A stretch of 64,000 bases of DNA from Methylococcales bacterium (GTDB lineage: Bacteria > Pseudomonadota > Gammaproteobacteria > Methylococcales > Methylomonadaceae), in NCBI GenBank assembly GCA_026399095.1, contig JAPLRP010000090.1:1-64000 (forward strand), given 5' to 3'. Below, in pieces: positions 8,905 to 21,564 of the stretch. Made by a program: the position numbers and the translations under genes. The notes under the pieces are model-generated. The model worked only from the letters and a program-made list of their open reading frames with translations, did no database searches and was not told the origin of the DNA. Numbering within the stretch: the first letter of the stretch is position 1; each line of letters starts with the position of its first letter.

Positions 8905-9254
8905 CGGGATACCAACCTAAGCCAATGTTTTTCCAATGACTTTCTTAATAAGTCCTGAGGAGCATCAACTGCTTCCCTACGAGCAAGTACGACAATATCT
9001 ATATTTCCCAAGCTTTCTTGCTGTATTCTAAAATTTTCTCTCACAGCCCGCTTAATCACGTTTCTGTGTACTGCCTTTCTTATATTTTTTTTTGCAATCG
9101 CCAAACCTAGCCTTGGATGATCAAAATCATTTTTTATGGCTAAAAGGGTAAAATACGTATCACTGGACTTTACAGGTTTGGCAAACACTTTTTTATATTC
9201 GGCCGGTTTTTTTAACCTTAGCTCTGAGGGAAAATTAAAATTTTGCTCTGTCAC
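8886..9254 (-). CDS. rnpA: ribonuclease P protein component
   Basis: This is the basic protein subunit of RNase P, which trims the 5' leader of precursor tRNAs together with the RNA subunit (rnpB is not in this window). The 122-residue protein contains the conserved RNR-type motif region [16 protein letters not shown] and the LGLAIAKKN segment before it. The start is GTG at 9254, eleven bases after the rpmH stop. The C-terminus overlaps yidD. Confidence 0.95.
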   Translation of the reverse strand: MTEQNFNFPSELRLKKPAEYKKVFAKPVKSSDTYFTLLAIKNDFDHPRLGLAIAKKNIRKAVHRNVIKRAVRENFRIQQESLGNIDIVVLARREAVDAPQDLLRKSLEKHWLRLVSRCDSCS

Positions 9255-9264
9255 TCAAATTCTA

Positions 9265-9399
9265 CTAAACAGTTAATTTTGCGCGACCTTTAGCTCTGCG
9301 GGCGTTAATAACGTTACGTCCACCTACTGTTGCCATTCTTGCACGAAAACCATGTGTTCTTGCACGTTTAATTTTGCTGGGTTGGTATGTTCTTTTCAT
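9265..9399 (-). CDS. rpmH: 50S ribosomal protein L34
   Basis: This gene is too short for the ORF track but clear. The 44-residue product begins [18 protein letters not shown], contains [19 protein letters not shown] and ends KLTV, a complete L34. It heads the leftward operon rpmH-rnpA-yidD-yidC-mnmE, and a good sigma-70 promoter lies about 60 bases upstream. Confidence 0.98.
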   Translation of the reverse strand: MKRTYQPSKIKRARTHGFRARMATVGGRNVINARRAKGRAKLTV

Positions 9400-9455
9400 A
9401 GTATTTAAAGCCTAATCAGTTGGGTGTTAACAAAAACAGATAAAAAAGACTACGG

Positions 9456-9484
9456 ATGATAAAATATTATCTATAGCATGTCAA
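9456..9484 (-). promoter_or_regulatory. sigma-70 promoter of the rpmH operon
   Basis: On the minus strand TTGACA (a perfect -35) is followed by 17 bases and TATCAT (-10). It lies about 57 bases upstream of the rpmH start. The rpmH-dnaA gap (9400-9567) therefore drives rpmH leftward. No DnaA box was found in this gap. Confidence 0.7.
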
Positions 9485-9567
9485 TTCTGTAGTGCAATGT
9501 TTTAATACTGTATAGTAATAAAACTTCGATTCCCTTTATAACATAAATTATTAAATTATCTACTTCA

Positions 9568-10884
9568 ATGAGTTCTATTTGGAATAACTGTCTTACAAAA
9601 CTTGAAGCTGAAATTGCCAGTTCAGATTTCAGTACATGGATTCGGCCTTTACAAGCCATAGAAAGTGTTGGACAAATAAAATTATTAGCCCCCAACCGAT
9701 TCGTTTTAGACTGGGTTAAGCAACATTTTTTTGTAAAAATCAAAGAATCTATTCATGAATTTTCAAACGGTACATGTGAACTAAGTCTTGAGATTGGCTC
9801 TAAAAAAACAATAACACCTACTGTTTCAAGTAGCATCAAATCAATTGAAATTAAAAAAACCAATCCTAATTTTCTTAATAAAGCATTTACTTTTGAAAAC
9901 TTTGTTGAAGGTAAATCTAATCAGCTTGCCAGAGCAGCTTCTCTTCAGGTATCTGAAAATATAGGAAAAGCTTACAATCCTTTACTAATCTACGGTAGTT
10001 CGGGTTTGGGTAAAACTCATCTTATGCATGCAATTGGTAATGCTGTGTTTAAAAAAAATCCTTCGGCAACTATTGTTTATTTGCACTCAGAAAAATTTGT
10101 ACAGGATATGGTTAGAGCATTACAGCAAAATTCAATTAATGCATTTAAAGAATATTACCGTGGTATAGATGTACTTTTAATTGATGATATTCAGTTTTTT
10201 GCCGGTAAAGAACGATCTCAGGAAGAATTTTTTCATACATTTAATACTTTATTAGATAAAAAACACCAAATTGTTTTGACTTGTGATAAATATCCTAAAG
10301 AAATTGTTGGTCTTGAAGACCGCTTAAAATCAAGATTTGGATGCGGTCTTCCTGTATCAATTGAACCACCTGATATGGAAACAAGAGCTGCTATTTTAAT
10401 GAAAAAAGCTACTCAGGTTAATGTCGAACTTCCTCAAGAAGTTGCTTTTTTTATTGCTAAAAAAATTCCCTTCAATGTTCGTGATCTTGAAGGTGCTTTA
10501 AGAAGAGTTATTGCTAATGCTCAATTTACCGGGCGTGAAATTACTATTGAATTTACAAAAGAAGCTCTACATGATTTGATTTCGTTAAAAGATAAACTGG
10601 TCAATATGGACAATATTCAAAAAATTGTTGCTGAATATTTTAAGATTCGTGTTGTCGATTTATCATCTAAGTCGAGAAAACAAACCATCACTCGCCCTCG
10701 CCAAATGGCTATGTGTTTAGCTCGAGAGTTAACGTCTCATAGTTTCCCTGAAATTGGAGATGCGTTTGGTGGTCGTGACCACACAACTGTAATGAATGCT
10801 TGTAAAAAAATAAACGAACTGAAAGAAGCAGATCATAAAATAGCAGAAGACTACTCTAATCTCTTAAGAACACTCTCTCATTAA
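9568..10884 (+). CDS. dnaA: chromosomal replication initiator DnaA
   Basis: DnaA binds 9-mer boxes, opens the origin and recruits the helicase. The 438-residue protein has domain I at the start ([20 protein letters not shown]), a short linker, the AAA+ domain with Walker [11 protein letters not shown] near residue 143 and Walker [10 protein letters not shown], the sensor region, and domain IV with the box-recognition signature [15 protein letters not shown]. The ATG at 9568 is consistent with the family N-terminus, though no strong Shine-Dalgarno precedes it. dnaN, recF and gyrB follow in the classic order. Confidence 0.98.
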   Translation: MSSIWNNCLTKLEAEIASSDFSTWIRPLQAIESVGQIKLLAPNRFVLDWVKQHFFVKIKESIHEFSNGTCELSLEIGSKKTITPTVSSSIKSIEIKKTNPNFLNKAFTFENFVEGKSNQLARAASLQVSENIGKAYNPLLIYGSSGLGKTHLMHAIGNAVFKKNPSATIVYLHSEKFVQDMVRALQQNSINAFKEYYRGIDVLLIDDIQFFAGKERSQEEFFHTFNTLLDKKHQIVLTCDKYPKEIVGLEDRLKSRFGCGLPVSIEPPDMETRAAILMKKATQVNVELPQEVAFFIAKKIPFNVRDLEGALRRVIANAQFTGREITIEFTKEALHDLISLKDKLVNMDNIQKIVAEYFKIRVVDLSSKSRKQTITRPRQMAMCLARELTSHSFPEIGDAFGGRDHTTVMNACKKINELKEADHKIAEDYSNLLRTLSH

Positions 10885-11200
10885 GTTAATTCTGTACTCT
10901 ATTTTCCGTACACTTTATTAATTGTTTGTGGATAAAAAACTGGTTAACTCAATGATTGCTGGGGATATTGTTGTGTATACAAAATTACGTTTATTTAAAA
11001 TTAAGTTTAGACAATGGTTATCCACAACCTAATGCTCAACTAAAATAATTGTAGTTTATTGAAATATATCAATATATGAGGTTATCAACAGAAATTAGGT
11101 ATACTAATAGTAATAAATAAAAGGAATTAAGTATATATTATTAACAAACCAAATAAGCCTTCTTTCAGTTTTTAAAACTAACTGTAAAAATATAAAACAG
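10885..11200. other. dnaA-dnaN intergenic DnaA-box region, alternative origin candidate
   Basis: The 316-base gap is very AT-rich and holds DnaA boxes at 10927-10935 (TGTGGATAA, exact on the minus strand), 11018-11026 (TTATCCACA, exact) and 11082-11090 (TTATCAACA). Such boxes can mark oriC or an autoregulatory and initiator-titrating site. Gene directions diverge from this neighbourhood, which fits an origin nearby, but the cluster at 2.0-2.35 kb has more boxes. Confidence 0.5.
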
Positions 11201-12301
11201 ATGAAATTCATAATTAATAGAGAAGAAATATTAACGCCTTTGCAGCAAATAGTTAGTGTCATAGAAAAAAGACAAACTATGCCAATTCTTTCTAATGTTT
11301 TAATGGTTGTTGAGGAAGATTCACTTTGTTTAACAGGTACCGATTTAGAAATCCAGATTATTGCTAAAATTAATATTAAATCTGCGACTCCTGGATCAAT
11401 TACAGTTCCTGCGAGGAAGTTCTTAGATATTTGTAGGTTATTGCCTAGCGGTGCTGAAATTAAATTTGATCAGCAAGATGACAAGATTAAAATTTTATCG
11501 AATCGTAGTAGATTTTCTTTAAGTTGCTTACCAGCTGATAATTATCCAGAATTTTCTGAATCAGAATTTGCAAATAATTTTTTTATAAATGCAGGTAAAT
11601 TTAAAAAAGCTCTTGAAAAGACTGTTTTTTGTATGGCTAATCAGGATGTTCGCTATTATTTAAATGGATTATTACTTAATATTTCTAATAGTAAAATTAA
11701 ACTTGTTGCTTCTGATGGTCATCGTTTAGCAATTCATGAAGATACTTTAGATCAAGGCACAGGCTATGAGGCCAGGATTATTTTTCCTAGAAAAGGCGTC
11801 ATAGAACTAGGGCGATTACTCGAAGATCCTGATACTGAATTAAAAGTTGAATTTTCTTCCAACAATATAAGAATATTTATTAAAAACCTTATTTTTTCAG
11901 CTAAATTAGTAGATTCTAAATATCCTGATTTTGGCAAAGTATTTCAACAAGCTTTTTTTGAGCCTATCCCTATTACTAAACAAGTTTTAAAAGATACGTT
12001 AACTCGTGTTGCAATTTTATCGAATGAGAAATTTAAAGGCGTTACCTTGGACATAAGCTCCCAAGCCCTAAGAGTTAGTACTCATAATCCAGAGCATGAT
12101 GAAGCTGAAGAAGAATTTGCTATCGATTATTCAGGAGAGCCTATTTCAATCGCCTTTAATGCCCAGTATCTTCTTGATGCTGTTACCAATCTCGATTCTG
12201 AAATTGCAGTATTAACAATTGCAAGTAACTCCAGTAGTTGTTTTATTGCTGAGCCCAATGAAAGTAATTATAAATTCATTGTTATGCCAATGAGGCTCTA
12301 A
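11201..12301 (+). CDS. dnaN: DNA polymerase III beta sliding clamp
   Basis: DnaN forms the ring that tethers polymerase III to DNA. The 366-residue length is standard, with three repeated clamp domains. It opens MKFIINREEILTPLQQIVSV, carries RQTMPILSNVLM and the conserved VASDGHRLA, and ends with the canonical FIVMPMRL tail, which shapes the client-binding pocket. It lies between dnaA and recF, ten bases ahead of recF. Confidence 0.98.
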   Translation: MKFIINREEILTPLQQIVSVIEKRQTMPILSNVLMVVEEDSLCLTGTDLEIQIIAKINIKSATPGSITVPARKFLDICRLLPSGAEIKFDQQDDKIKILSNRSRFSLSCLPADNYPEFSESEFANNFFINAGKFKKALEKTVFCMANQDVRYYLNGLLLNISNSKIKLVASDGHRLAIHEDTLDQGTGYEARIIFPRKGVIELGRLLEDPDTELKVEFSSNNIRIFIKNLIFSAKLVDSKYPDFGKVFQQAFFEPIPITKQVLKDTLTRVAILSNEKFKGVTLDISSQALRVSTHNPEHDEAEEEFAIDYSGEPISIAFNAQYLLDAVTNLDSEIAVLTIASNSSSCFIAEPNESNYKFIVMPMRL

Positions 12302-12311
12302 TTTAATTGTA

Positions 12312-13388
12312 ATGACCTTATTAAAGCTGGATATTCACGCTGTTAGAAATATCGTTAAAGAATCAATTGAGCCAACCTCATCTATTAATTTTTTTTATGG
12401 TGAGAATGGAAGTGGTAAAAGTGCAGTTATTGAGGCTATTTTTATCCTAGGTCGTGCCAGATCATTTCGTTCCACAAATATTAAATCTGTTATTAATTTT
12501 GAGCAGAGTAACTTAATAGTTACTGCTCAAACTCTTCAACCTAATGGCTCCTCTATCTATTTGGGTGTTCAGTTAGATGGAAAAAATTTTTGTTGTCGCA
12601 TCAATCAACAAACCATTCAAAATAGATCTGATCTTGCTTATGCTTTGCCATTACAAATTATTCATCCTAAAAGCTTTGAATTACTTGATGCGGGACCACA
12701 ATATAGACGTGAATTTTTAGATTGGGGTGTTTTTAACGACAATGATAAATTTATTTCCTCATGGCGTAATTTCAAAAAAGCACTATCTCAACGAAATTCA
12801 TTATTAAAATCAAAAGATACTGCCTATATTAATGTCTGGGATAAAGAACTCGTTAAATACGGTACAATAGTTGATGAATTTCGCCATCTTTATCTCCATA
12901 AGTTTAAGTCTGTATTTCTCAGTATCCTTAATCAATTCTTAACGATTGATAATGTTGAGATTAAACTTATAACTGGCTGGGATAATAATATTGGCTTACA
13001 ACAAGCATTAGATCAAGATCGTAATAAAGACCTTCGTTATGGGTTTACTCATAGTGGACCGCATCGTGCTGATTTACAAGTAGTTATCAATAAAAGGTTA
13101 GCACGGGATTTTGTTTCGCGCGGCCAATTAAAATTATTTGTTATGAGTTTAAAGCTTGCACAAATGCAGCTACTTTCAAGGGTACAAAGTAATATTGGAT
13201 GTTTCTTGATTGACGATTTTTCGGCAGAGTTGGATATTCCTAACCGCGCTAAATTATTACACTTTTTATCTAAAATGAACTGTCAGGTGTTTATTACAGC
13301 AACTACAATATCCGATTTTGGTGATTTGCAAAATATAAATAACTATAAAATGTTCCACGTGGAACATGGCAATATAAAGCAAGTGTAA
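12312..13388 (+). CDS. recF: DNA replication and repair protein RecF
   Basis: RecF is an SMC-like ATPase that loads RecA at gapped DNA with RecOR. The 358-residue product has Walker A GENGSGKSAVIEAI near residue 31, a C-terminal signature (FVSRGQLKLFVMSLKLAQ) and Walker B IGCFLIDDFSAELD. An unusual point is the extreme C-terminus, ...KMFHVEHG.., which is encoded by a parS site: the centromere sequence is written into the last codons. It is co-oriented with dnaN and gyrB. Confidence 0.96.
   Translation: MTLLKLDIHAVRNIVKESIEPTSSINFFYGENGSGKSAVIEAIFILGRARSFRSTNIKSVINFEQSNLIVTAQTLQPNGSSIYLGVQLDGKNFCCRINQQTIQNRSDLAYALPLQIIHPKSFELLDAGPQYRREFLDWGVFNDNDKFISSWRNFKKALSQRNSLLKSKDTAYINVWDKELVKYGTIVDEFRHLYLHKFKSVFLSILNQFLTIDNVEIKLITGWDNNIGLQQALDQDRNKDLRYGFTHSGPHRADLQVVINKRLARDFVSRGQLKLFVMSLKLAQMQLLSRVQSNIGCFLIDDFSAELDIPNRAKLLHFLSKMNCQVFITATTISDFGDLQNINNYKMFHVEHGNIKQV
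13351..13366. promoter_or_regulatory. parS site 1 (ParB-binding centromere) within recF
   Basis: TGTTCCACGTGGAACA is a perfect 16-bp palindrome of the parS class bound by chromosomal ParB proteins (the widespread form is TGTTTCACGTGAAACA or TGTTCCACGTGGAACA). It lies inside the final codons of recF. parA and parB are not in this window. Confidence 0.92.
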
Positions 13389-15848
<2,460 letters not shown>

Positions 15849-15850
15849 TT

Positions 15851-16633
15851 ATGTTAATTTTTCCTCAAATTGATCCAATTGCCTTAAGTTTAGGGCCAGT
15901 AAAAATTCATTGGTATGGTTTGATGTATGTTATCGGCTTTGCTGCTGTTTGGTTTTTGGGCCAAAAAAGGGCACAGCAACCGTGGTCACCAATTAAACCT
16001 GAAGCCATAGAAGATCTTGTTACTTATGGCGCAATGGGTGTTATTTTGGGGGGGCGAATTGGTTATATTCTGTTTTATAATTTTAGTGAGTTTTTAAGTA
16101 ACCCTATTATTTTATTTAAAATATGGCAAGGCGGTATGTCTTTTCATGGCGGAATGTTGGGTGTTTTTATTGCCATGTGGTTTTTTGCAAAAAAACAGCA
16201 TTGCACAATGATGCAATTAACCGACATTATCGCGCCATTGGCACCTATAGGATTAGGGGCAGGGCGCATCGGTAATTTTATTAATTCTGAACTATGGGGC
16301 AGAACGACAGATGTCTCTTGGGCGATGGTGTTTCCTAATGGTGGTCCGCTTGCACGTCATCCGTCACAATTATATGAAGCCTTTTTAGAGGGTATTGTGT
16401 TATTCGTTATACTTTGGATATACTCAAGCAAACCCAGACCTGTTATGGCGACTACCGGTATGGCCTTGTTTTTTTATGGTTGTTTCCGATTTTTTGTAGA
16501 GTTTTTCAGAATGCCGGATGCTCATTTGGGTTTTTTGGCTTTAAATTGGGTAACCATGGGGCAAATTCTGTCAACGCCGATGATCATTATTGGCGCACTT
16601 TTATTTTATTATGCTAATAAAATAAAAGCATGA
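15851..16633 (+). CDS. lgt: prolipoprotein diacylglyceryl transferase
   Basis: Lgt transfers diacylglycerol from phosphatidylglycerol to the lipobox cysteine of prolipoproteins at the inner membrane. The 260-residue multi-pass protein has the family motifs [27 protein letters not shown] and the Lgt signature [16 protein letters not shown], plus HPSQLYEA. It starts three bases after gyrB and overlaps thyA by four (ATGA), so lgt and thyA are translationally coupled. Many lipoproteins in this window would be its clients. Confidence 0.97.
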   Translation: MLIFPQIDPIALSLGPVKIHWYGLMYVIGFAAVWFLGQKRAQQPWSPIKPEAIEDLVTYGAMGVILGGRIGYILFYNFSEFLSNPIILFKIWQGGMSFHGGMLGVFIAMWFFAKKQHCTMMQLTDIIAPLAPIGLGAGRIGNFINSELWGRTTDVSWAMVFPNGGPLARHPSQLYEAFLEGIVLFVILWIYSSKPRPVMATTGMALFFYGCFRFFVEFFRMPDAHLGFLALNWVTMGQILSTPMIIIGALLFYYANKIKA

Positions 16634-17463
16634 AGCAATATTTAGAATTACTCGATACAATTCGCACTGAAGGTACTTTAAAAGGCGATAGAACCGGTAG
16701 TGGCACGTTGTCTATTTTTGGTCATCAAATGCGCTTTGATTTGTCTCAGGGCTTTCCTTTGGTAACAACCAAAAAAGTTCATTTAAAATCAATTATTTAT
16801 GAGTTACTTTGGTTTTTAAAGGGTGAGACTAATGTTGCTTACTTGCATGAACATAATGTCAATATTTGGAATGAATGGGCTGATAACAATGGTGAGTTAG
16901 GGCCTGTGTATGGTCATCAATGGCGATCTTGGCCAACACCTGATGGACGACATATTGATCAAATACAACAAGTTATTGAGCAGTTAAAAAAGACACCTAA
17001 TAGCCGGCGAATTATTGTTTCTGCCTGGAATGTGGCAGATTTACCTGATGAGACCATCAGTCCTCAAGATAACGTTAAACAAGGAAAAATGGCATTAGCA
17101 CCATGCCATGCGTTTTTTCAGTTTTATGTGGCTAATGGAAAGTTGTCTTGTCAGCTTTATCAGCGCAGCTGCGACACGTTTTTAGGGTTACCGTTCAATA
17201 TTGCTAGTTATGCTTTATTGACGCATATAGTCGCTCAGCAGAGCGATTTGGGGGTGGGTGATTTTATTTGGACTGGTGGTGACGTGCATTTATATCTTAA
17301 TCATCAAGAACAAGCCACGTTGCAATTAACACGTCAACCTTTTGCACTACCGACTTTAACAATAAAACATAAGCCTGCATCTATTTTTGATTATAAGTAC
17401 GATGATTTTTGTTGCGAAAATTATCAAGCCCATGAGCATATCAAAGCAACTATTTCTATATAG
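16630..17463 (+). CDS. thyA: thymidylate synthase
   Basis: ThyA converts dUMP to dTMP using methylenetetrahydrofolate. The 277-residue protein carries DRTGTGT-type text near the start ([20 protein letters not shown]), the folate-site segment, the nucleophile region [12 protein letters not shown], and [17 protein letters not shown]. All catalytic features are present. The lgt-thyA overlap is a conserved gammaproteobacterial pairing. Confidence 0.97.
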   Translation: MKQYLELLDTIRTEGTLKGDRTGSGTLSIFGHQMRFDLSQGFPLVTTKKVHLKSIIYELLWFLKGETNVAYLHEHNVNIWNEWADNNGELGPVYGHQWRSWPTPDGRHIDQIQQVIEQLKKTPNSRRIIVSAWNVADLPDETISPQDNVKQGKMALAPCHAFFQFYVANGKLSCQLYQRSCDTFLGLPFNIASYALLTHIVAQQSDLGVGDFIWTGGDVHLYLNHQEQATLQLTRQPFALPTLTIKHKPASIFDYKYDDFCCENYQAHEHIKATISI

Positions 17464-17558
17464 GGCTGCTAATAAATTTTAATATAACCCTTAATCTATC
17501 TAACATAATCAGTTTTCTTTTAATAACTGAATAATCAAAACTAAAAAACCATAACACT

Positions 17559-18170
17559 ATGAATGTACAGCACAAAGCTCACCCCTGGCATGGTATTAAA
17601 CCAGGCGAAAATGCACCTACTATTGTTACCGCGTTTATTGAAATTGTTCCATCCGATACTGTTAAATATGAGATAGATAAAGACAGTGGTTATCTTAAAA
17701 TAGATCGGCCGCAAAAATTTTCTAATATGATTCCTACGCTTTATGGTTTTATTCCGCAAACCTATTGTGCTGAGAAAGTTGCTGAATATGCTTCTTTTAA
17801 ATCCGGAAAAGAAGTGCCCAAAGGCGATGGAGATCCGTTGGATATTTGTGTTTTGAGTGAGCGTAGTGTGACCCATGGAGATATTTTATTACAAGCTATT
17901 CCGATTGGTGGCTTTCGTTTGCTGGATGGAGGTGAAGCCGATGACAAAATTATTGCAGTAATGAAAGGTGACGAATTCTATCGGCAATGGAATGATGTAT
18001 CTGATTGCCCGGAATCCTATATTAATCGTCTTAAACATTATTTTTTAACCTATAAACATCTTCCAAGTGAAAAAAGCATTTGTGAAATAACTAATGTTTA
18101 TGGCAGAGAAGAGGCTCATGAAGTGATCAGGCGTTCCATGGAAGATTATCAAAATCATTTTGGGTGCTAG
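17559..18170 (+). CDS. ppa: family I inorganic pyrophosphatase
   Basis: This cytoplasmic enzyme hydrolyses pyrophosphate to drive biosynthetic reactions. The 203-residue product shows the family I metal-binding signature DGDPLDICVLS, YEIDKDSG, LYGFIPQTYC and GEADDKIIAV. It is longer than the 175-residue E. coli form, matching a variant with an extended C-terminal tail (NRLKHYFLTYKHL). It is transcribed convergently with the Bat operon. The 95-base gap after thyA suggests its own promoter. Confidence 0.93.
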   Translation: MNVQHKAHPWHGIKPGENAPTIVTAFIEIVPSDTVKYEIDKDSGYLKIDRPQKFSNMIPTLYGFIPQTYCAEKVAEYASFKSGKEVPKGDGDPLDICVLSERSVTHGDILLQAIPIGGFRLLDGGEADDKIIAVMKGDEFYRQWNDVSDCPESYINRLKHYFLTYKHLPSEKSICEITNVYGREEAHEVIRRSMEDYQNHFGC

Positions 18171-18243
18171 AAATTTATCAAGAAAATATCTTTTTAAAAC
18201 AATTGGTTGAGGTGGGTTATATTAAAAAACCTCTTTTAACTTA

Positions 18244-20025
18244 TTAATGATTACGTTGGCCGTATTGATATTTAAATTTACGTTTTAACAAGCCTGCAGG
18301 ATCATCCGGGATTCGTTTAAGCCATTGTTCATTGGCCTGCTGTTCTTCAGATGAAGGTTTTTCTTGTGCAGACATTGATTTTTCTTTATCTGCTTTAGAA
18401 TCATCGGATTTCTTTTGTTCAGTTTGTTGGGCTTTAGCTTCTTCAGCTTGTTTGTTGTCAATTTTATCCTGTTGTTTTTTATCTTCGTCAGCCTTTTGGT
18501 CATCTACTTTTTGCTGTTCAGATTTTCTTTCGTTTGTCTGTTCTGGTTTTTGTTCAGAGGCTTTCTGTTCTTCAGATTTTTCTGATTTATTATTTGTCTT
18601 CTGTTGCTCGGAATTTTCTTTGGATTGATCTTCCTTTTTGTCCTGTTTTTGTTGATCTTTTTTTTGTTTTTCGAGTTCCTTTTCTACGAGCTCTTTATTG
18701 TATTTGGCATCTGCATCATCAGGCTTTAGCGTCAGTGCCTTTTCATAAGCTTTGACGGCTTGCTCAAACTGCCCTGTTTGTGCCAGTGCATTGCCTTGGT
18801 TATAAGCACTAAGTTCTGTCTGGTTGCTTTTCAGATTTTCCAGTGCTTTATCATATTCTGCGGCTTTGTAGTGAGCTACCGCTTTCCAGTCTTGATTTTC
18901 AAATAAATTTGCTGCTTGTACGAATTGGTTTTTTTTGTAAGCTTGCTGGGCTTGTTGATCTTTACTTTGCCATAAATCATGCCATTCAAAGGCGTAACTG
19001 TTTTTAGGTAAAGGTAATAATAGCAACAAACCAACACATAAAAAGCCTTTTCTAAAACTCAATACCGCCAAGGGTAAAACAAACAACAATAGCCAAGGAC
19101 CTTTATCTTCCCATTGATCTAGTAATAAGTTTTTATTTTCCTTACCTTCTTGTTGAATGGGTTTGTCTATATTTGCCAGTAAGGATTTTATATCAGAGTC
19201 ATTCGCAGTTATGGCTTGATATGCCCCTTTCCCTGCAGTAGCCAAGCTTTCCAGATCACTGGTATTTAATTTAGGAATGACAATACTGCCTTGTTTGTCT
19301 TTTAGAAAACCGCCCTCAGGCAGAGCTATTGGTGCGCCATCATTTGTGCCTACACCCAATATGGATAAAGAGTAGTTATCAAGATTTTTTGCTACGTTCA
19401 GGGCTTTGTCACCGTTAGTTTCATCAGTAACTAAAAGTATTTGACCTTTTTGAAGACCTGATTGTTTAAATAACTCAACCGCTTTTTCCAGTACTAATTC
19501 CGTGTTATTGCCATCACTAGGCATAATGTCAGTAGTGAGCGCTGATAATTGACTATTTATAGTCTCAGTATCATCGGTTAGAGGCGTTACAGTAAAAGCA
19601 TCACCGGCGTATACCAGTAGTGCTGTTTGCCCATCTGTGCGTAGCTTAAGAATATCTGCGATTTTGTAGCGAGCTCTAATTAATCGACTGGGTTTAATAT
19701 CTTCTGCATCCATTGAACGTGATAAGTCCAATGCAATCACTAAAGCTGATTCATTTCTGAATACCGGGGAAGGCATGCGCTGCCAAGTAGGCCCTGCCAA
19801 GGCAGTAATAATTAATAAAGTAGCAATTACACCTGTTGTTATTGGCCAACGACTTTGATTAACAGTTTTTTCTTGTAATAAATACGGTAATAAATCTACA
19901 TCGCACACAGTTGACCAGTTGCCTTGGCTAAGTTTGTTTCTTAGCATCAAAACAACGATTACAACAAAAGGAATAATGGCGAGTAACCAGTAGGGTCTGA
20001 TAAAGTGAAATTCAGCCAGATTCAT
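18244..20025 (-). CDS. BatB-type VWA protein with TPR repeats
   Basis: The protein (593 residues from ATG 20025) has two N-terminal membrane segments and a von Willebrand A domain with the MIDAS motif DLSRSMDAED. Then come further membrane segments, three to four TPR-like units (SAYNQGNALAQTGQFEQAVK) and a long lysine, glutamine and glutamate-rich tail before a conserved end (NEQWLKRIPDDPAGLLKRKF). That layout is the BatB/BatC fusion of the aerotolerance-type operon. The start overlaps the batA stop as ATGA; the ORF track begins eight codons too early. Proposed role: assembly or stress tolerance of envelope complexes with MoxR. batD, often next, is absent. Confidence 0.88.
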   Translation of the reverse strand: MNLAEFHFIRPYWLLAIIPFVVIVVLMLRNKLSQGNWSTVCDVDLLPYLLQEKTVNQSRWPITTGVIATLLIITALAGPTWQRMPSPVFRNESALVIALDLSRSMDAEDIKPSRLIRARYKIADILKLRTDGQTALLVYAGDAFTVTPLTDDTETINSQLSALTTDIMPSDGNNTELVLEKAVELFKQSGLQKGQILLVTDETNGDKALNVAKNLDNYSLSILGVGTNDGAPIALPEGGFLKDKQGSIVIPKLNTSDLESLATAGKGAYQAITANDSDIKSLLANIDKPIQQEGKENKNLLLDQWEDKGPWLLLFVLPLAVLSFRKGFLCVGLLLLLPLPKNSYAFEWHDLWQSKDQQAQQAYKKNQFVQAANLFENQDWKAVAHYKAAEYDKALENLKSNQTELSAYNQGNALAQTGQFEQAVKAYEKALTLKPDDADAKYNKELVEKELEKQKKDQQKQDKKEDQSKENSEQQKTNNKSEKSEEQKASEQKPEQTNERKSEQQKVDDQKADEDKKQQDKIDNKQAEEAKAQQTEQKKSDDSKADKEKSMSAQEKPSSEEQQANEQWLKRIPDDPAGLLKRKFKYQYGQRNH

Positions 20026-21002
20026 GACAACCTCACACGCGAAAGGCAAATAAAGGCTGTTAACCCGAGTGCCAGTGATAATGGCCAGTAGTAAAGTTCA
20101 CTACGTGGCCTGAAATATTGCTTATCTTTCTCTACAGGTTCAAGTTTATCGAGCAATAGATAGATGTTATTTAGTTCATCGGTATTTCTTGCCCGAAAAT
20201 AGCGTCCACCGGTACTTTCAGCGACCTTTACCAAGGTATTTTCATCCAGATCACGAGAAGGATTAACTTTGCGATTTCCAAAAAAACTGCGAACGATCAT
20301 TTCATCAGCACCTACGCCGATGGTATATATTTTTAGTTGGTTTGCTGATGCAAGTTCAGCAGCTTTTAAAGGTGAGACCTCACCGGCGGTATTGGCACCA
20401 TCTGTTAAGAGTATTAAAACTCGGCTATTGGCAGGTTGATTCTTAAGACGTTTTACCGCTAAACCGATAGCATCACCTATTGCAGTATTGTCACCCGCAA
20501 GTCCGATGACGGACTCGTCTAGCAAGGTTTGTACGGTTTTTCTGTCAAAAGTTAAGGGCGTTTGTAAATAAGCTTGAGTGCCGAATAAAATTAATCCGAC
20601 TCTATCACCGATACGTCGGTTTATAAAATCAGTGGCAACCGATTTTATTGCAGTGAGTCTATCTACGGGATTTTTATTAATAATAAAATCCTGTTCTTCC
20701 ATACTGGCTGATAAGTCTACGGCCAGCATTAAATCTCGACCACTCACCGCTTGTTCGATTGGTTCTCCAAGCCATTGAGGACGAGCACAGGCGATAACCA
20801 ATAAGAACCAAGCGATAGCAGCCAGTAACAATGGCCATTGTTGCGTTTGGGTGAATGCCTGCGTTTTGCCCTCAGAAAAATCATCCAAAAAAGGTACTTT
20901 TAATGCTGACTGTTCGATAGGATTTTTAGCAGGTACTAACCAGCGAATTAATAAAGGCAAAGGTAAGGTCGTCAAAAGCCAAGGCCATTCGAAATGAATC
21001 AT
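20022..21002 (-). CDS. BatA-type VWA domain membrane protein
   Basis: This 326-residue inner-membrane protein has two N-terminal hydrophobic segments, a VWA domain with the MIDAS sequence DLSASMEEQD and LLTDGANTAGEV, and one C-terminal membrane segment. It matches BatA of the MoxR-Bat operon. Its start overlaps the DUF4381 stop (ATGA) and its stop overlaps the BatB start, so all these genes are translationally coupled. VWA domains with intact MIDAS sites bind divalent metal and protein partners. Confidence 0.9.
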   Translation of the reverse strand: MIHFEWPWLLTTLPLPLLIRWLVPAKNPIEQSALKVPFLDDFSEGKTQAFTQTQQWPLLLAAIAWFLLVIACARPQWLGEPIEQAVSGRDLMLAVDLSASMEEQDFIINKNPVDRLTAIKSVATDFINRRIGDRVGLILFGTQAYLQTPLTFDRKTVQTLLDESVIGLAGDNTAIGDAIGLAVKRLKNQPANSRVLILLTDGANTAGEVSPLKAAELASANQLKIYTIGVGADEMIVRSFFGNRKVNPSRDLDENTLVKVAESTGGRYFRARNTDELNNIYLLLDKLEPVEKDKQYFRPRSELYYWPLSLALGLTAFICLSRVRLS

Positions 21003-21490
21003 GATGTCAATATTCTGTTTGCTGATTTTGTTTGGGTGTTAAGCCAGTATTCACATAAATTGATGAGCTGATTCATTTCATGTTCTTCAGGCGGATTTTT
21101 TCTATAATTCGCATTAATCAGTAATTGGCCACAAGCACTACTAAAAGGAGCGCCTGCTAATGATTTATCCAAAAAGGCTAACCATTGGTGGCCGGTTAAA
21201 CTTGCTGCTTCTGCTCTTGGTGAAACACTAATAGCCACACGGCGAATCAGTATAGAAAGTTCACGTAATTTCTTGTCATTTTCCAGGCTGGAGTATTGTT
21301 TGATAATAGCCAATCTTTTTATAGCAGTTTTTATGGCAGATTTACGTGTAAGACGTTTATAGAGCCAATATAGAAATACAATAATTAGCGGAATAAATAT
21401 AGCTATTAGCCACCAACCGATTGCTGGGGGCCACCAACCAATGGTTTCAGGAAGATGTATGTCTTTTAGGGGAAGTTGTGTTGTTGGCAT
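20999..21490 (-). CDS. DUF4381 membrane protein
   Basis: This 163-residue protein starts LPLKDIHLPETIGWWPPAIGWW, followed by one membrane segment (WLIAIFIPLIIVFLYWLYK) and a cytoplasmic helical region. This is the DUF4381 pattern found between the DUF58 and VWA genes of gammaproteobacterial Bat operons. Its exact role is unknown. A 74-base gap separates it from the DUF58 gene and it overlaps batA by four bases. Confidence 0.85.
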   Translation of the reverse strand: MPTTQLPLKDIHLPETIGWWPPAIGWWLIAIFIPLIIVFLYWLYKRLTRKSAIKTAIKRLAIIKQYSSLENDKKLRELSILIRRVAISVSPRAEAASLTGHQWLAFLDKSLAGAPFSSACGQLLINANYRKNPPEEHEMNQLINLCEYWLNTQTKSANRILTS

Positions 21491-21564
21491 TTGTTTTAAT
21501 CAAAATAACGATAGAAGATGTGGAGTAATTTAAGCGTCCCCACACGCCTTTTATTTCATATTTA

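Noticed and set aside
9400-9567. rpmH-dnaA gap as the replication origin, as in Pseudomonas
   Set aside because: I found no DnaA box in it; it carries the rpmH promoter instead.
18205-18240. Possible terminator between ppa and the Bat operon
   Set aside because: The stem is only about five base pairs with a long loop; too weak to call.
18332-18628. Cysteine and serine-rich plus-strand ORF
   Set aside because: Antisense of the low-complexity tail of the BatB-type gene; the odd composition follows from that.
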